A DNA stretch of 6,468 nt from Candidatus Odinarchaeota archaeon (GCA_021158895.1 JAGGSW010000141.1:1-6468), one strand, 5' to 3'; counted from the stretch's first letter, positions 1-6,454 are shown. Translations and numbers: made by a program. The notes: generated from the letters alone by a model not told the origin.

Positions 1-3
1 ATA

Positions 4-1263
4 TTATACGAATAAATTAAGCATTCCTGTAATTGATGAATTATAGTGTTTTACTAAGTTATCTTCACGACGAAAGTCTTTGGCTGTAAAAAGTTTAATA
101 TACTGAAGTACAGTTTTTATAGCGTTAATTTTTAGGGCAAATTGCTGTGCACGTCTTATATTCCTTAAAATATATCCATTATTCATAATTTCTTCAATAG
201 CTTCAAGTAAGGTTTTTAGGTTTAAATTTTCCTGTTGAATTACTTTTGCAATTCCCATTTTCTGAGCTGATTTAGCATTTCCTTGATGTTCGCTATGAGC
301 TGGTGTTGGAACCAGTATTAGTGGTTTTCCAAAGTATATTGCTTCGGCTACAGTGTTATGTCCTGCTCTGGAGATAATGATGTCGCAGGCTTTTAACAGT
401 ATATATCTGTCTTTAAACCAGTTATAGACATGTAGGTTTTCCTTTTTGTAAGCTATTTCAGGTTTATTTGGATATCCTCTTGTAAAAACAATCTGGTAAT
501 TGTCAGGGAATTTCTTAAAAACTCTTTCCAGTATGGTATTAATTAAATATTTCTCCTTTTTAGTTCCTCCCATCCCTGCGTAGATTAATGGTTTATTTTT
601 ATTAAAACCTAGTTTTGCTTTCAGCTCTTGGGATGGAGGAAGTTCTTCTGGTCTTTTGCTTATTATGGGTCCTATTAGCTTGGCTTTATTTTCAAGGATT
701 TTTTTCGGGATCTTTAAATTTTCTTTGGCTATTGTATAAGGAGGGGGAAAGTCTGGAATGAGAATAATATTTGCAAGAGACCACCAGGGGTAAAGTGTGT
801 ACATTATGATGAATTCTCCAAAGTGTTTTAATTTTTGTTCCAGTTTCGAGAGAGTTCTGCGGTGAGGAATCAACATTTTAAGTTGGTGTAAAAGTAATAT
901 TGATGGTTTTCCAAGAAGACGACAAGCTATCAGAGGAGAGAGCCTTGAGTCAGAAACCACAATATCTGGATTAAAAGTTTTTAATAATTTTATTTCAGCC
1001 GTTATTTGTCTCAAAAAAGTGTGGACATGTTTTGTAACTTTCGTTGCTGTTCTTTTAAGGTCTACAGCACCGTCTTTGTTTTCTTCGAACCTTATTTCTG
1101 GCACTTTGACTGTGGGTACATTTTCTGTTCTAAGAAAATCTACTGCATCCCCATATGTAGAAAATAATATTTTTCCTTTCTTTTTTATGATTTCTTTTGC
1201 TATTGGTAGACATCGTCCAGCATGACCAAGTGCAACACCGCATGGAGTAAAGTATACTTTCAT
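4..1263 (-). CDS. MurG-like GT-B family glycosyltransferase
   Basis: This 419-residue protein has the layout of a GT-B glycosyltransferase of the GT28/MurG and UDP-glycosyltransferase type, which moves a sugar from a nucleotide-sugar donor to an acceptor. The N-terminal Rossmann half opens with MKVYFTPCGVALGHAGR, and its G-x-x-LGHAGR loop (G13, H14, R17) matches the GxGH-type acceptor-side loop. The C-terminal donor-binding half starts near residue 224 with IYAGMGG and carries SRAGHNTVAEAIYFGKPLI (298-316) followed by PAHSEHQGNA (321-330), the usual nucleotide-sugar site. A hydrophobic stretch at about 148-175 (FIIMYTLYPWW) could bind membrane, as in MurG, but there is no signal peptide. The last 30 residues extend past the usual core. 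Archaea lack murein, so a surface glycan or glycolipid acceptor is likely; donor and acceptor are unknown. The ATG start lies 19 bases after the AMMECR1 gene stop and has only a weak SD, which suggests coupling to the upstream gene. The stop codon sits 3 bases from the window edge. Confidence 0.85.
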   Translation of the reverse strand: MKVYFTPCGVALGHAGRCLPIAKEIIKKKGKILFSTYGDAVDFLRTENVPTVKVPEIRFEENKDGAVDLKRTATKVTKHVHTFLRQITAEIKLLKTFNPDIVVSDSRLSPLIACRLLGKPSILLLHQLKMLIPHRRTLSKLEQKLKHFGEFIIMYTLYPWWSLANIILIPDFPPPYTIAKENLKIPKKILENKAKLIGPIISKRPEELPPSQELKAKLGFNKNKPLIYAGMGGTKKEKYLINTILERVFKKFPDNYQIVFTRGYPNKPEIAYKKENLHVYNWFKDRYILLKACDIIISRAGHNTVAEAIYFGKPLILVPTPAHSEHQGNAKSAQKMGIAKVIQQENLNLKTLLEAIEEIMNNGYILRNIRRAQQFALKINAIKTVLQYIKLFTAKDFRREDNLVKHYNSSITGMLNLFV

Positions 1264-1282
1264 GGCGATCCCGTTATTTTAC

Positions 1283-1909
1283 TTATGAAATTTCTTTACG
1301 TTTTACAGGTCCACGAGGTGATATTTCCTCGAAAATTTCTGCTTGAAATGAATAAACTTTTACACCTCTCTCCAGCCAACAGTCTGGAGGAAGCCCTGCT
1401 TTCATGCAACAGTGACTTAGAAACTCCTCTTCATTCCATTTCCATTCAACAGGGACTTGTGGAAGTAGAAGACCCTTGAAGAACCCAGACTCAATTATTA
1501 AACCATCTCTGCCTATTTTAATTTTTTTAGGGTATTCCTTTGGGTCATCTACTTCGATGAGTTTAGGTGGGGTTAAAACACTTACTTCGACAAGTATCTT
1601 GTCCAATTCAGTTTCGGTTACAGGTAGAAATCTAGGATCGTTTACAGCGGCTTGTATAGCAGCATCTATTGTGGCTTCCACAAGGGGTAGTGTTGGATAA
1701 GGATAACCAATACATCCTCTTAACGTGGTCTTGTGTGCCTCCGCCTCTACAATCTTATTTAATGTTACAAAGACACCTGCTTTTTGTTTTAGCTTTTCAG
1801 GCGTGTCTTCTGGTACGTTTATTCTCCTTTTCTCTTTCACGTAGGTTTCCATGCTCTTTCTCGCTAGCCTTACTAAGAATTCACCTTCCTCTAATGAATA
1901 GACATACAA
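1283..1909 (-). CDS. AMMECR1-domain protein
   Basis: This is a single-domain AMMECR1 protein, conserved in archaea and eukaryotes; its biochemical role is unsettled. The family signature LRGCIG is at residues 63-68, followed by YPYPTLPL. Downstream are AVNDPRF (88-94), LVEVSVLTPP, and the C-terminal block QVPVEWKWNEEEFL followed by C-x-KAGLPPDCW and YSFQAEIFEE. Length is normal for a stand-alone archaeal member. In many prokaryotes this domain is protein A of the AmmeMemoRadiSam system, with a MEMO protein and a radical SAM enzyme; neither is in this window. The start is a choice. The longest frame begins at a TTG at 1924 with no usable SD. A TTG at 1909 has a perfect GGAGG in the same register as the other genes here and gives 208 residues beginning MYVYSLEEGEFLVRL, so I prefer it. 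The gene sits between the Mut7-C RNase and the glycosyltransferase in one transcript. Confidence 0.9.
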   Translation of the reverse strand: MYVYSLEEGEFLVRLARKSMETYVKEKRRINVPEDTPEKLKQKAGVFVTLNKIVEAEAHKTTLRGCIGYPYPTLPLVEATIDAAIQAAVNDPRFLPVTETELDKILVEVSVLTPPKLIEVDDPKEYPKKIKIGRDGLIIESGFFKGLLLPQVPVEWKWNEEEFLSHCCMKAGLPPDCWLERGVKVYSFQAEIFEEISPRGPVKRKEIS

Positions 1910-1917
1910 AGCTCTAG

Positions 1918-1922
1918 CCTCC
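1918..1922 (-). promoter_or_regulatory. Shine-Dalgarno site of the AMMECR1 gene
   Basis: GGAGG on the minus strand lies 8 bases before TTG at 1909. It overlaps the alternative TTG start at 1924, which itself has only GAGAG immediately before it. Aligned to the archaeal GGAGGTG consensus, the spacing equals that of the other well-marked genes in the window, so it supports the shorter protein. Confidence 0.5.
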
Positions 1923-1934
1923 AACTCTCATTAA

Positions 1935-2450
1935 TTATTGAGCATTATCAAAAGTGCTAATGTGACTTGTTTTTACTTTTTCTTTTACTCTCTCAAGAGT
2001 TTTTATCATGTTATTCCACATACGGCCCTTCCAATAGGTTTTGCGACAGTTCTTACATACCCAAAAGTCTTTATAAACTTTTAATGTAGTTTCTGGAATA
2101 TCTAGTTTAAGTTTTTTGGCTTCATCAACTGGTATATGTTGCATTTCACCGTTACATTCAGGACACCTGGACAATTCTGGATTTATTTTAGGCAAAATGC
2201 CAAAGCACTTAATAATATGAGCCAACATGGTTTCAAAATCGTTGCCTTCAACAAGTAACGCTTTGATTCCGCTTTTTAAAGCATGTCTGTAAAGTTCTAC
2301 ATCTTTGGTTAACAATACTCTTTCTTCCTTTTCTGCTAACTTGACTAGCTCTTCGTCGGTACTCAAGCTGCTGTATAAAGTGTCATAGCCTAATAGTCTG
2401 AGCCATCTTGCAATTCTCCCCAACATACCATCACATAGGAATTTTACCAT
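1935..2450 (-). CDS. Mut7-C (PIN-like) RNase domain protein with zinc ribbon
   Basis: This 171-residue protein is a Mut7-C (formerly DUF82) family member, a PIN-like nuclease fold joined to a C-terminal zinc ribbon. The N-terminal FLCDGMLGRIARWLRLLGYDT (near residues 4-24) is the family hallmark, with the first acidic residue D7. TDEELVKLA supplies further acidic residues (D32, E33, E34), and RVLLTKD ends in D50. These carboxylates are the expected metal-binding, RNA-cutting centre. The zinc ribbon is formed by C96-x2-C99 and C132-x2-C135, followed by YWKGRMWNNM, the usual end of the family. RNase activity is inferred from the domain; the substrate is unknown. The ATG overlaps the pyrC stop by 7 bases (ATGGTAA), so translation is probably coupled, and GAGGT lies 7 bases upstream. 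The AMMECR1 gene follows at once. No key residue appears to be missing. Confidence 0.9.
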   Translation of the reverse strand: MVKFLCDGMLGRIARWLRLLGYDTLYSSLSTDEELVKLAEKEERVLLTKDVELYRHALKSGIKALLVEGNDFETMLAHIIKCFGILPKINPELSRCPECNGEMQHIPVDEAKKLKLDIPETTLKVYKDFWVCKNCRKTYWKGRMWNNMIKTLERVKEKVKTSHISTFDNAQ

Positions 2451-3790
2451 GAAGAATACCTCTCGATAATTTTTCCACTTCCAGTAGAAACCAAAATTTC
2501 ATCATCCTTCATAACCATGATACCATTTACGATGGTTGCAACGACCTTGGCCTCAACTTTCCAGCCCGCAAAGGGGGAGTATTTTGCTTTAGAAAGAAAT
2601 AATTCCGGTCTTATATGATATTCTTTCTTCATATCGACTAAAATTAGGTCAGCGTCAAAACCCTCAGCTATTTCTCCTTTATTTTTTATGTCAAATATTT
2701 TTGCTGGATTATACGATGTCAGGGAAACAAGAGTATCCAATCGTATTTTTCCACGTCTAACCATTGTTAACATAAGAGGGAGCATTGTTTCAAAGCCCGG
2801 AATACCCGGAGGCGCCTCTAAAAATCCTTTTTCCTTTTCCTCGACTGAGTGAGGCGCATGGTCTGTTGCAATTACATCTACAGTTCCATTTCTTAAACCC
2901 TCCCAGAGAATTTCTATGTCCTGTTGTGTGCGCAGCGGAGGCAACGTTTTTGCATATGCCCCCCAGTGCTCAAAGTCGCTTGTTTTTAAAAAAAGGTGGT
3001 GAGGTGTTACCTCACATGTAACATTCAAGTTCCTTTCCTTCGCGTTTTGAATGGCCCTGAGAGCATCAGATGTCGATACATGACAGACATGTAATCGTGT
3101 CCCAGTTTTTCCGATTATTTTTAAACATCTTTCAACTGCTATTTTCTCTCCCTCTGGCGTATAAGTTTTCAAAAACACATCGAGGGAAGAAAGATTTTCA
3201 TTTCTTAAAAGAGAAAGATTTTTTTCAATGGTGGTTTTGTCATCGGGGTGAACAGCTAATATCGTATTCCATTTGGCTATTTCCGAAAAGTATTTTGTTA
3301 GTTCTTCATCATTTTCAACATCTATTTCTGTTATGGGATGGTGAAGGTATAATTTGAAGCCAAAGATACCCTCTCTGACCAGTAGATAAATTTCATCGAT
3401 GCTTGAAGGAATGGCAGCATAAAAGCCAACATTAACTACTATTTTCCTCTTAGCGATTCTTTTTCTTTCTTTAAGGATGGTAATGTTTGTAGTTGGAGGT
3501 AGAGAATTAGGCATATCTAGAACTGTTGTTATCCCGCCTCTTGCGGCCGAACAAGTGCCTGTATAGAAATCCTCTTTATAAGATAATTTGAAATCTCTTA
3601 GATGAGCATGTACATCGATACAACCTGGTAATACTAAATGTTTCTTTGCGTCCATTTTATGATCTGATTGAATCAACGAGGTATCTTTTGTAATTTTTAC
3701 TATTTTACCGTGGTCTATGACTATTCCACCTTCTACAATTTTGCCTTTAAGATATATTTTGGCATTCTTAATGCAACAATCAAATGGCAC
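2444..3790 (-). CDS. pyrC: Dihydroorotase (class I)
   Basis: Dihydroorotase cyclises N-carbamoyl-L-aspartate to L-dihydroorotate, the third step of pyrimidine synthesis, in the cytoplasm. It is a zinc amidohydrolase with a TIM-barrel core. Counting from GTG at 3790, the metal and substrate residues are all visible: H61 and H63 in DVHAHLRD, with R65 as the substrate carboxylate ligand; N95 in DMPNS; the lysine expected to be carboxylated, K146, in GFKLYLHHP; H181 in VHPDD; H237 in LHVCHVST; and D310 in IATDHAPH. The APPGIPGFET loop and the C-terminal NKGEIAEGFDADLILVD are typical. Allantoinase or hydantoinase is less likely because of the HLRD and N95 pattern. A TTG at 3793 is an alternative start, but AGGTG is better spaced for GTG at 3790. 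No other pyr gene is in the window. The gap to rqcH (3791-3869) has room for an internal promoter, but only a weak AT box (minus strand, about 3857-3870) was seen. Confidence 0.95.
   Translation of the reverse strand: MPFDCCIKNAKIYLKGKIVEGGIVIDHGKIVKITKDTSLIQSDHKMDAKKHLVLPGCIDVHAHLRDFKLSYKEDFYTGTCSAARGGITTVLDMPNSLPPTTNITILKERKRIAKRKIVVNVGFYAAIPSSIDEIYLLVREGIFGFKLYLHHPITEIDVENDEELTKYFSEIAKWNTILAVHPDDKTTIEKNLSLLRNENLSSLDVFLKTYTPEGEKIAVERCLKIIGKTGTRLHVCHVSTSDALRAIQNAKERNLNVTCEVTPHHLFLKTSDFEHWGAYAKTLPPLRTQQDIEILWEGLRNGTVDVIATDHAPHSVEEKEKGFLEAPPGIPGFETMLPLMLTMVRRGKIRLDTLVSLTSYNPAKIFDIKNKGEIAEGFDADLILVDMKKEYHIRPELFLSKAKYSPFAGWKVEAKVVATIVNGIMVMKDDEILVSTGSGKIIERYSSW
2458..2462 (-). promoter_or_regulatory. 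Shine-Dalgarno site of the Mut7-C gene
   Basis: GAGGT lies inside the last codons of pyrC, 7 bases before the ATG at 2450. It supports independent ribosome recruitment as well as coupling through the 7-base overlap with pyrC. Confidence 0.5.
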
Positions 3791-3796
3791 CAATTA

Positions 3797-3801
3797 CACC
3801 T
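3797..3801 (-). promoter_or_regulatory. Shine-Dalgarno site deciding the pyrC start
   Basis: AGGTG (within GGTAGGTG) on the minus strand is 6 bases from GTG at 3790 but only 3 bases from the alternative TTG at 3793. The 6-base distance matches the register seen before the EMC6-like and rqcH starts. Confidence 0.45.
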
Positions 3802-3869
3802 ACCTATCAGCACTATTATGCTCAACGCATCTAAGGGTAAATTTCGGCTAGTTTAATGGAATAAATTAG

Positions 3870-5894
3870 TTAACTTGTATTTTCTTCTAGTATTTCTCCA
3901 GTACCGCTTGGTATTAGTCTTTGTATGTCATCGACCAAAACTGTTTTTTCAGCTATTCTTCTTTCGTCTTCGGGTAATTTCTTTAACAAGCAAGATTTAA
4001 TCATTTTACTTAGTTTTCCACTGGGAATCTTTCCGGGGATAATAACCACAAAATTATCTGTTTGACTTTTTATAGCAGATAATGGACCTGCTATTGGAAT
4101 GTAGTACTCTTTCTCTTTAATAAGACCTATGGCTAATTGCAGGGGTATGTTTTTTAGATAATTCCTTTTCCCCCTTATAATAGCTGCTCCATGCCTTAAA
4201 TACTGACCTGAGGGGGGAGATAGAGATACTTGATCAGCGGTTACCCAATAAGCATCTGCTGCTCCCAGCCCCATTTTCCAAGCCCTTGAATATGAAACTG
4301 CAAATTGAGCTGCTTCTTTAATTGTTGTCTCCGTTATGTTCCGCTCATTAACCTTTATAACAACATGAGGAGCCCCTTCTATGTCTGCATGGATAAGAAT
4401 ATCATTTTTGCCTAGATATTTTTTAATTATCTCCTCATTTTGCTTAGCATCTCTTCCACCAATAACTAAAAGTCCATCGGATGATATAAACCATCTGAAC
4501 TTTTCATACCACTTCTTTTCTCTTCTTTTTGTAAGTACGATCTCTTCTTTTTTCTCTAATCTTATCGTTTTTCTTTCTAACAGATCATTTAGTTCCTTTT
4601 TTGTCCTTTCGATGGCTATTTTTAAGCCTTTTATCTTATTTGCTGCCTTCTTCGCACGTTCATAATATTCAGATGCATTTTGTACGGCAGTTTTCCTAAA
4701 ATCTAAAGTGACCTCCTCTCCATCAAGTATTAGGATGATTGTTCCATTTTTTGGATCCAGTTTTTTAATCATTTGCGCAGATGAAAATCCGTATTTTTTC
4801 CCTTCTTCTATTTTTTTAGTGATATCTTCCCACGTGTATCCCTTTCTCCTAGCATCCAGAACTGTGGAAATAATTTCTTCTATTTCCCTTAGATGTGTAT
4901 AAATTAGATCCCCTTTTCTTTTTGACTCTTCTTGAGTGACTAGTAGTTTTTTCAAGTTTTCCTCCTGTATCTTTAGTCTTCTTTGCAATTTATTTATTGC
5001 TTCGTCTTCGGGTTTTATCTTTTCTTTTACTAAGGTTTCTGTCTCAAATTTGGTAAAGAATTCGTCAGCTGCTTCGTTAAAGGAATTAAAAATCTTATAG
5101 GGATACTTCTCGTACTTTTTTAGCTTTATAGGCTCAATGCTTTGTGGTTTTTGCTCGCTTTCATCAAAAAACATTATAGGAGTTATATTACCATGTAATA
5201 TTTCCTCTATTAGCTCTTTAATTTTATTTAAAATGTTTTCTAATTGTTTTTTTTGAATATTCTTTGCTGGGGTATTTTTATCTATATTTAATTGAAGACA
5301 TGTGTCCTCTATAATTGTTGGATCAACGTTGATTAGGGAAATGAGTGTTCTAACAATGTCTTTCTGGGAAATAGAAACAAGTTTCCATAATTCGTCTATT
5401 GTAATTTCGTTGATGTTTTTTCCTCTGGACGGTGGGAAATTATATTTTTCTTTTGGTATAATGTTTCGGTCTCTCATTTTCATATATTTTTGTGCAACGA
5501 TTATTTTCCAGTCGGAATCCAAAAGTATTAGGTTTCCTTCTCTAAAAAATTCAGCAACTATGTAGTATTTTTGTTGTTTAGTTTCAAACGAAATTATGAC
5601 GATTCTATCAAGGTCGTATTGTCTTATTTCTGATATTCTGGTATTTCTTAGATATTTGCGAAGTGCCATACAGAAAGTAGGTGGTTTTATTGGTTTTTCA
5701 CGTAAATACTTAGTTAAATGTATTCTTTTTCCGGGTTCAATAAGTAGCTCAAAAGTTTTTGTTGTTCTGATTTTAAACAGAAATATGTTTGAGTTTAATT
5801 GGTAAATATTATTAACCCATCCTCCAATTAACTGTTGATTAAGTTCATATACAATTGCTGAAATGTCTATAGCAGACATACCGTCCTTAACCAA
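3870..5894 (-). CDS. rqcH: RqcH/Rqc2 (NEMF) homologue, NFACT-family ribosome quality control factor
   Basis: NFACT proteins bind stalled large ribosomal subunits with peptidyl-tRNA and, in bacteria and eukaryotes, recruit tRNA to add C-terminal tails to the stuck chain. Counting from TTG at 5894 (674 residues), the NFACT-N domain starts at GMSAIDISAIVYELN (about 5-19), with PPTFCMALRKYLRN (71-84) and YDLDRIV. D10, D96 and R97 line up with the yeast Rqc2 residues D9, D98 and R99 needed for tailing. A helix-hairpin-helix region (about 155-215) follows PPSRG, then two charged helical arms (about 295-350 and 403-460) that should form the coiled coil. NFACT-R (about 461-575) has WYEKFRWF, GGRDAKQNEEI, HADIEGAP and PPSGQYLRHGA. 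The archaeal C-terminal part ends in LIPSGTGEILEENTS. The frame is open to a TTG at 5942, which lacks an SD; an ATG at 5879 has AAGGA too close. TTG at 5894 has GGGTG in register. It heads the leftward gene train and is head-to-head with the EMC6-like gene. Confidence 0.93.
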   Translation of the reverse strand: MVKDGMSAIDISAIVYELNQQLIGGWVNNIYQLNSNIFLFKIRTTKTFELLIEPGKRIHLTKYLREKPIKPPTFCMALRKYLRNTRISEIRQYDLDRIVIISFETKQQKYYIVAEFFREGNLILLDSDWKIIVAQKYMKMRDRNIIPKEKYNFPPSRGKNINEITIDELWKLVSISQKDIVRTLISLINVDPTIIEDTCLQLNIDKNTPAKNIQKKQLENILNKIKELIEEILHGNITPIMFFDESEQKPQSIEPIKLKKYEKYPYKIFNSFNEAADEFFTKFETETLVKEKIKPEDEAINKLQRRLKIQEENLKKLLVTQEESKRKGDLIYTHLREIEEIISTVLDARRKGYTWEDITKKIEEGKKYGFSSAQMIKKLDPKNGTIILILDGEEVTLDFRKTAVQNASEYYERAKKAANKIKGLKIAIERTKKELNDLLERKTIRLEKKEEIVLTKRREKKWYEKFRWFISSDGLLVIGGRDAKQNEEIIKKYLGKNDILIHADIEGAPHVVIKVNERNITETTIKEAAQFAVSYSRAWKMGLGAADAYWVTADQVSLSPPSGQYLRHGAAIIRGKRNYLKNIPLQLAIGLIKEKEYYIPIAGPLSAIKSQTDNFVVIIPGKIPSGKLSKMIKSCLLKKLPEDERRIAEKTVLVDDIQRLIPSGTGEILEENTS

Positions 5895-5900
5895 TTTTGC

Positions 5901-5905
5901 CACCC
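5901..5905 (-). promoter_or_regulatory. rqcH: Shine-Dalgarno site deciding the rqcH start
   Basis: GGGTG on the minus strand lies 6 bases before TTG at 5894, the same register as in other genes here. The resulting start, MVKDGMSAIDIS, fits the short leader usually seen before the MSxxDI motif of archaeal NFACT proteins. The alternative ATG at 5879 has AAGGA only 4 bases upstream. Confidence 0.4.
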
Positions 5906-5913
5906 AATAGGAA

Positions 5914-5919
5914 GAGGTG
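5914..5919 (+). promoter_or_regulatory. Shine-Dalgarno site deciding the EMC6-like gene start
   Basis: GAGGTG is followed by 6 bases and then TTG at 5926. The alternative start, GTG at 5917, is itself part of this SD and has no good site of its own, so TTG is preferred. This site and the rqcH SD on the other strand are only 8 bases apart. Confidence 0.5.
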
Positions 5920-5925
5920 CTATCT

Positions 5926-6195
5926 TTGAATCCTAAAGACAAAATTTATTGGATTAAAATATCTTTCGCAATTATAACAGCATTAGTATGCGGTTTTCTA
6001 GGTATGACAGGGGTGCATGGTTTCCTTTTTGGCCTACTCATGCTTATCACAGCCTATTACTTTTCAATTTTCGCAGTTAGAAGAGAGATAGAAGAGGTAG
6101 GTGGGCTTGGGACCGTATTCTTCACTGGACTGTTTACTTACATCTTCCTGTGGTTGGTTCTTTGGAGCTTAATTTATACAGTAACGATTAAATAA
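5926..6195 (+). CDS. EMC6-like small membrane protein (Rab5ip family)
   Basis: This 89-residue protein has three predicted membrane helices, at about residues 8-27, 31-50 and 62-85, with a charged loop VRREIEEVGG between the second and third. Motif order matches EMC6 of the eukaryotic ER membrane protein complex as I recall the human sequence. GFLGMTGVHGFLFGLL corresponds to the human GILGLTGLYGFIFYLL, and GLFTYIFLWLVLW to GLFTYVLFWTFLY. EMC6 works beside the Oxa1-family subunit EMC3 in inserting membrane proteins. Archaea have EMC3-like DUF106 proteins, so an archaeal insertase role is a reasonable inference but is not shown here. The start is TTG at 5926 with GAGGTG upstream; GTG at 5917 would add 3 residues. 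The gene is divergent from rqcH, with only 31 bases between the two preferred starts. It is the only + strand gene in the window and appears monocistronic, ending in a hairpin and T-run. Confidence 0.85.
   Translation: MNPKDKIYWIKISFAIITALVCGFLGMTGVHGFLFGLLMLITAYYFSIFAVRREIEEVGGLGTVFFTGLFTYIFLWLVLWSLIYTVTIK
5954..5968 (-). promoter_or_regulatory. Possible BRE/TATA promoter of rqcH
   Basis: On the minus strand, CGAAAG is followed by ATATTTTAA, resembling an archaeal BRE plus TATA box, inside the EMC6-like coding region. Transcription would begin about 25 bases downstream, near 5930, giving a leader of about 35 bases that contains the rqcH SD. AT-rich coding sequence makes chance matches common. 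Confidence 0.3.
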
Positions 6196-6219
6196 CCAGG
6201 AAACGATGATGTTACTGTA
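6177..6219 (+). repeat. 9-base perfect inverted repeat around the EMC6-like stop codon
   Basis: TACAGTAAC at 6177-6185 and GTTACTGTA at 6211-6219 are exact reverse complements, separated by 25 bases that include the stop codon. In RNA this would form a 9-base-pair stem, extendable by one G-U pair. The left arm encodes the end of the protein. Confidence 0.6.
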
Positions 6220-6239
6220 ATTCATTCATCTTTATTTTT
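6205..6239 (+). terminator. Possible transcription terminator after the EMC6-like gene
   Basis: GATGA (6205-6209) pairs with TCATC (6226-6230), and TG (6210-6211) pairs with CA (6223-6224) across a one-base bulge. The hairpin is followed directly by TTTATTTTT (6231-6239). A T-run alone is often enough to end archaeal transcription. The stem is weak and it shares bases with the 9-base inverted repeat, so only one of the two can form. Confidence 0.4.
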
Positions 6240-6454
6240 GATAACCTTTTGGGTAAAAGCTATTTTAATTATAAAATGGAAAGCGTGCCCACGTTCGGTT
6301 TTATTAGGTTTTGAATCGAACTATACAAACTATAATATGCTCACCTCATTACAATCTTGGATTTCTCGCTAGCTACTGTGTATATCTGAAAAGTATTTAA
6401 CATAAATTGTGGCAGTCTCAATATTCAACCACTAAGATTAAATTCTTTAAAATT

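Noticed and set aside
3070..3357. Open + strand frame of 95 codons opposite pyrC
   Set aside because: The - strand frame has every dihydroorotase motif; the + strand peptide looks like a random antisense reading rich in Phe and Leu.
2444..3790. Allantoinase or hydantoinase instead of dihydroorotase
   Set aside because: The HAHLRD motif, the asparagine in DMPNS and the APPGIPGFET loop together fit dihydroorotase better.
4381..4665. Open + strand frame of 94 codons opposite rqcH
   Set aside because: The Ser/Phe-rich product is the antisense of the Lys/Glu-rich coiled coil of RqcH and has no SD or homology signal.
5895..5942. N-terminal extension of RqcH beginning at TTG 5942
   Set aside because: There is no SD before that codon, the added residues do not resemble NFACT N-termini, and the extension would overlap the EMC6-like gene.
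6201..6240. Possible C/D box sRNA suggested by CGATGATG
   Set aside because: The C box match is imperfect, and no CUGA box lies at the needed distance.
6302..6322. GTTCGATTC on the minus strand, resembling a tRNA T-loop
   Set aside because: The flanking bases do not form a T-stem, and no acceptor, D or anticodon stems can be built in the expected positions.
6269..6347. Minus-strand GAGGTGAG followed by a possible 19-codon frame starting at TTG 6328
   Set aside because: The SD is 13 bases from that TTG, out of register with the other genes, and the peptide is short and featureless.
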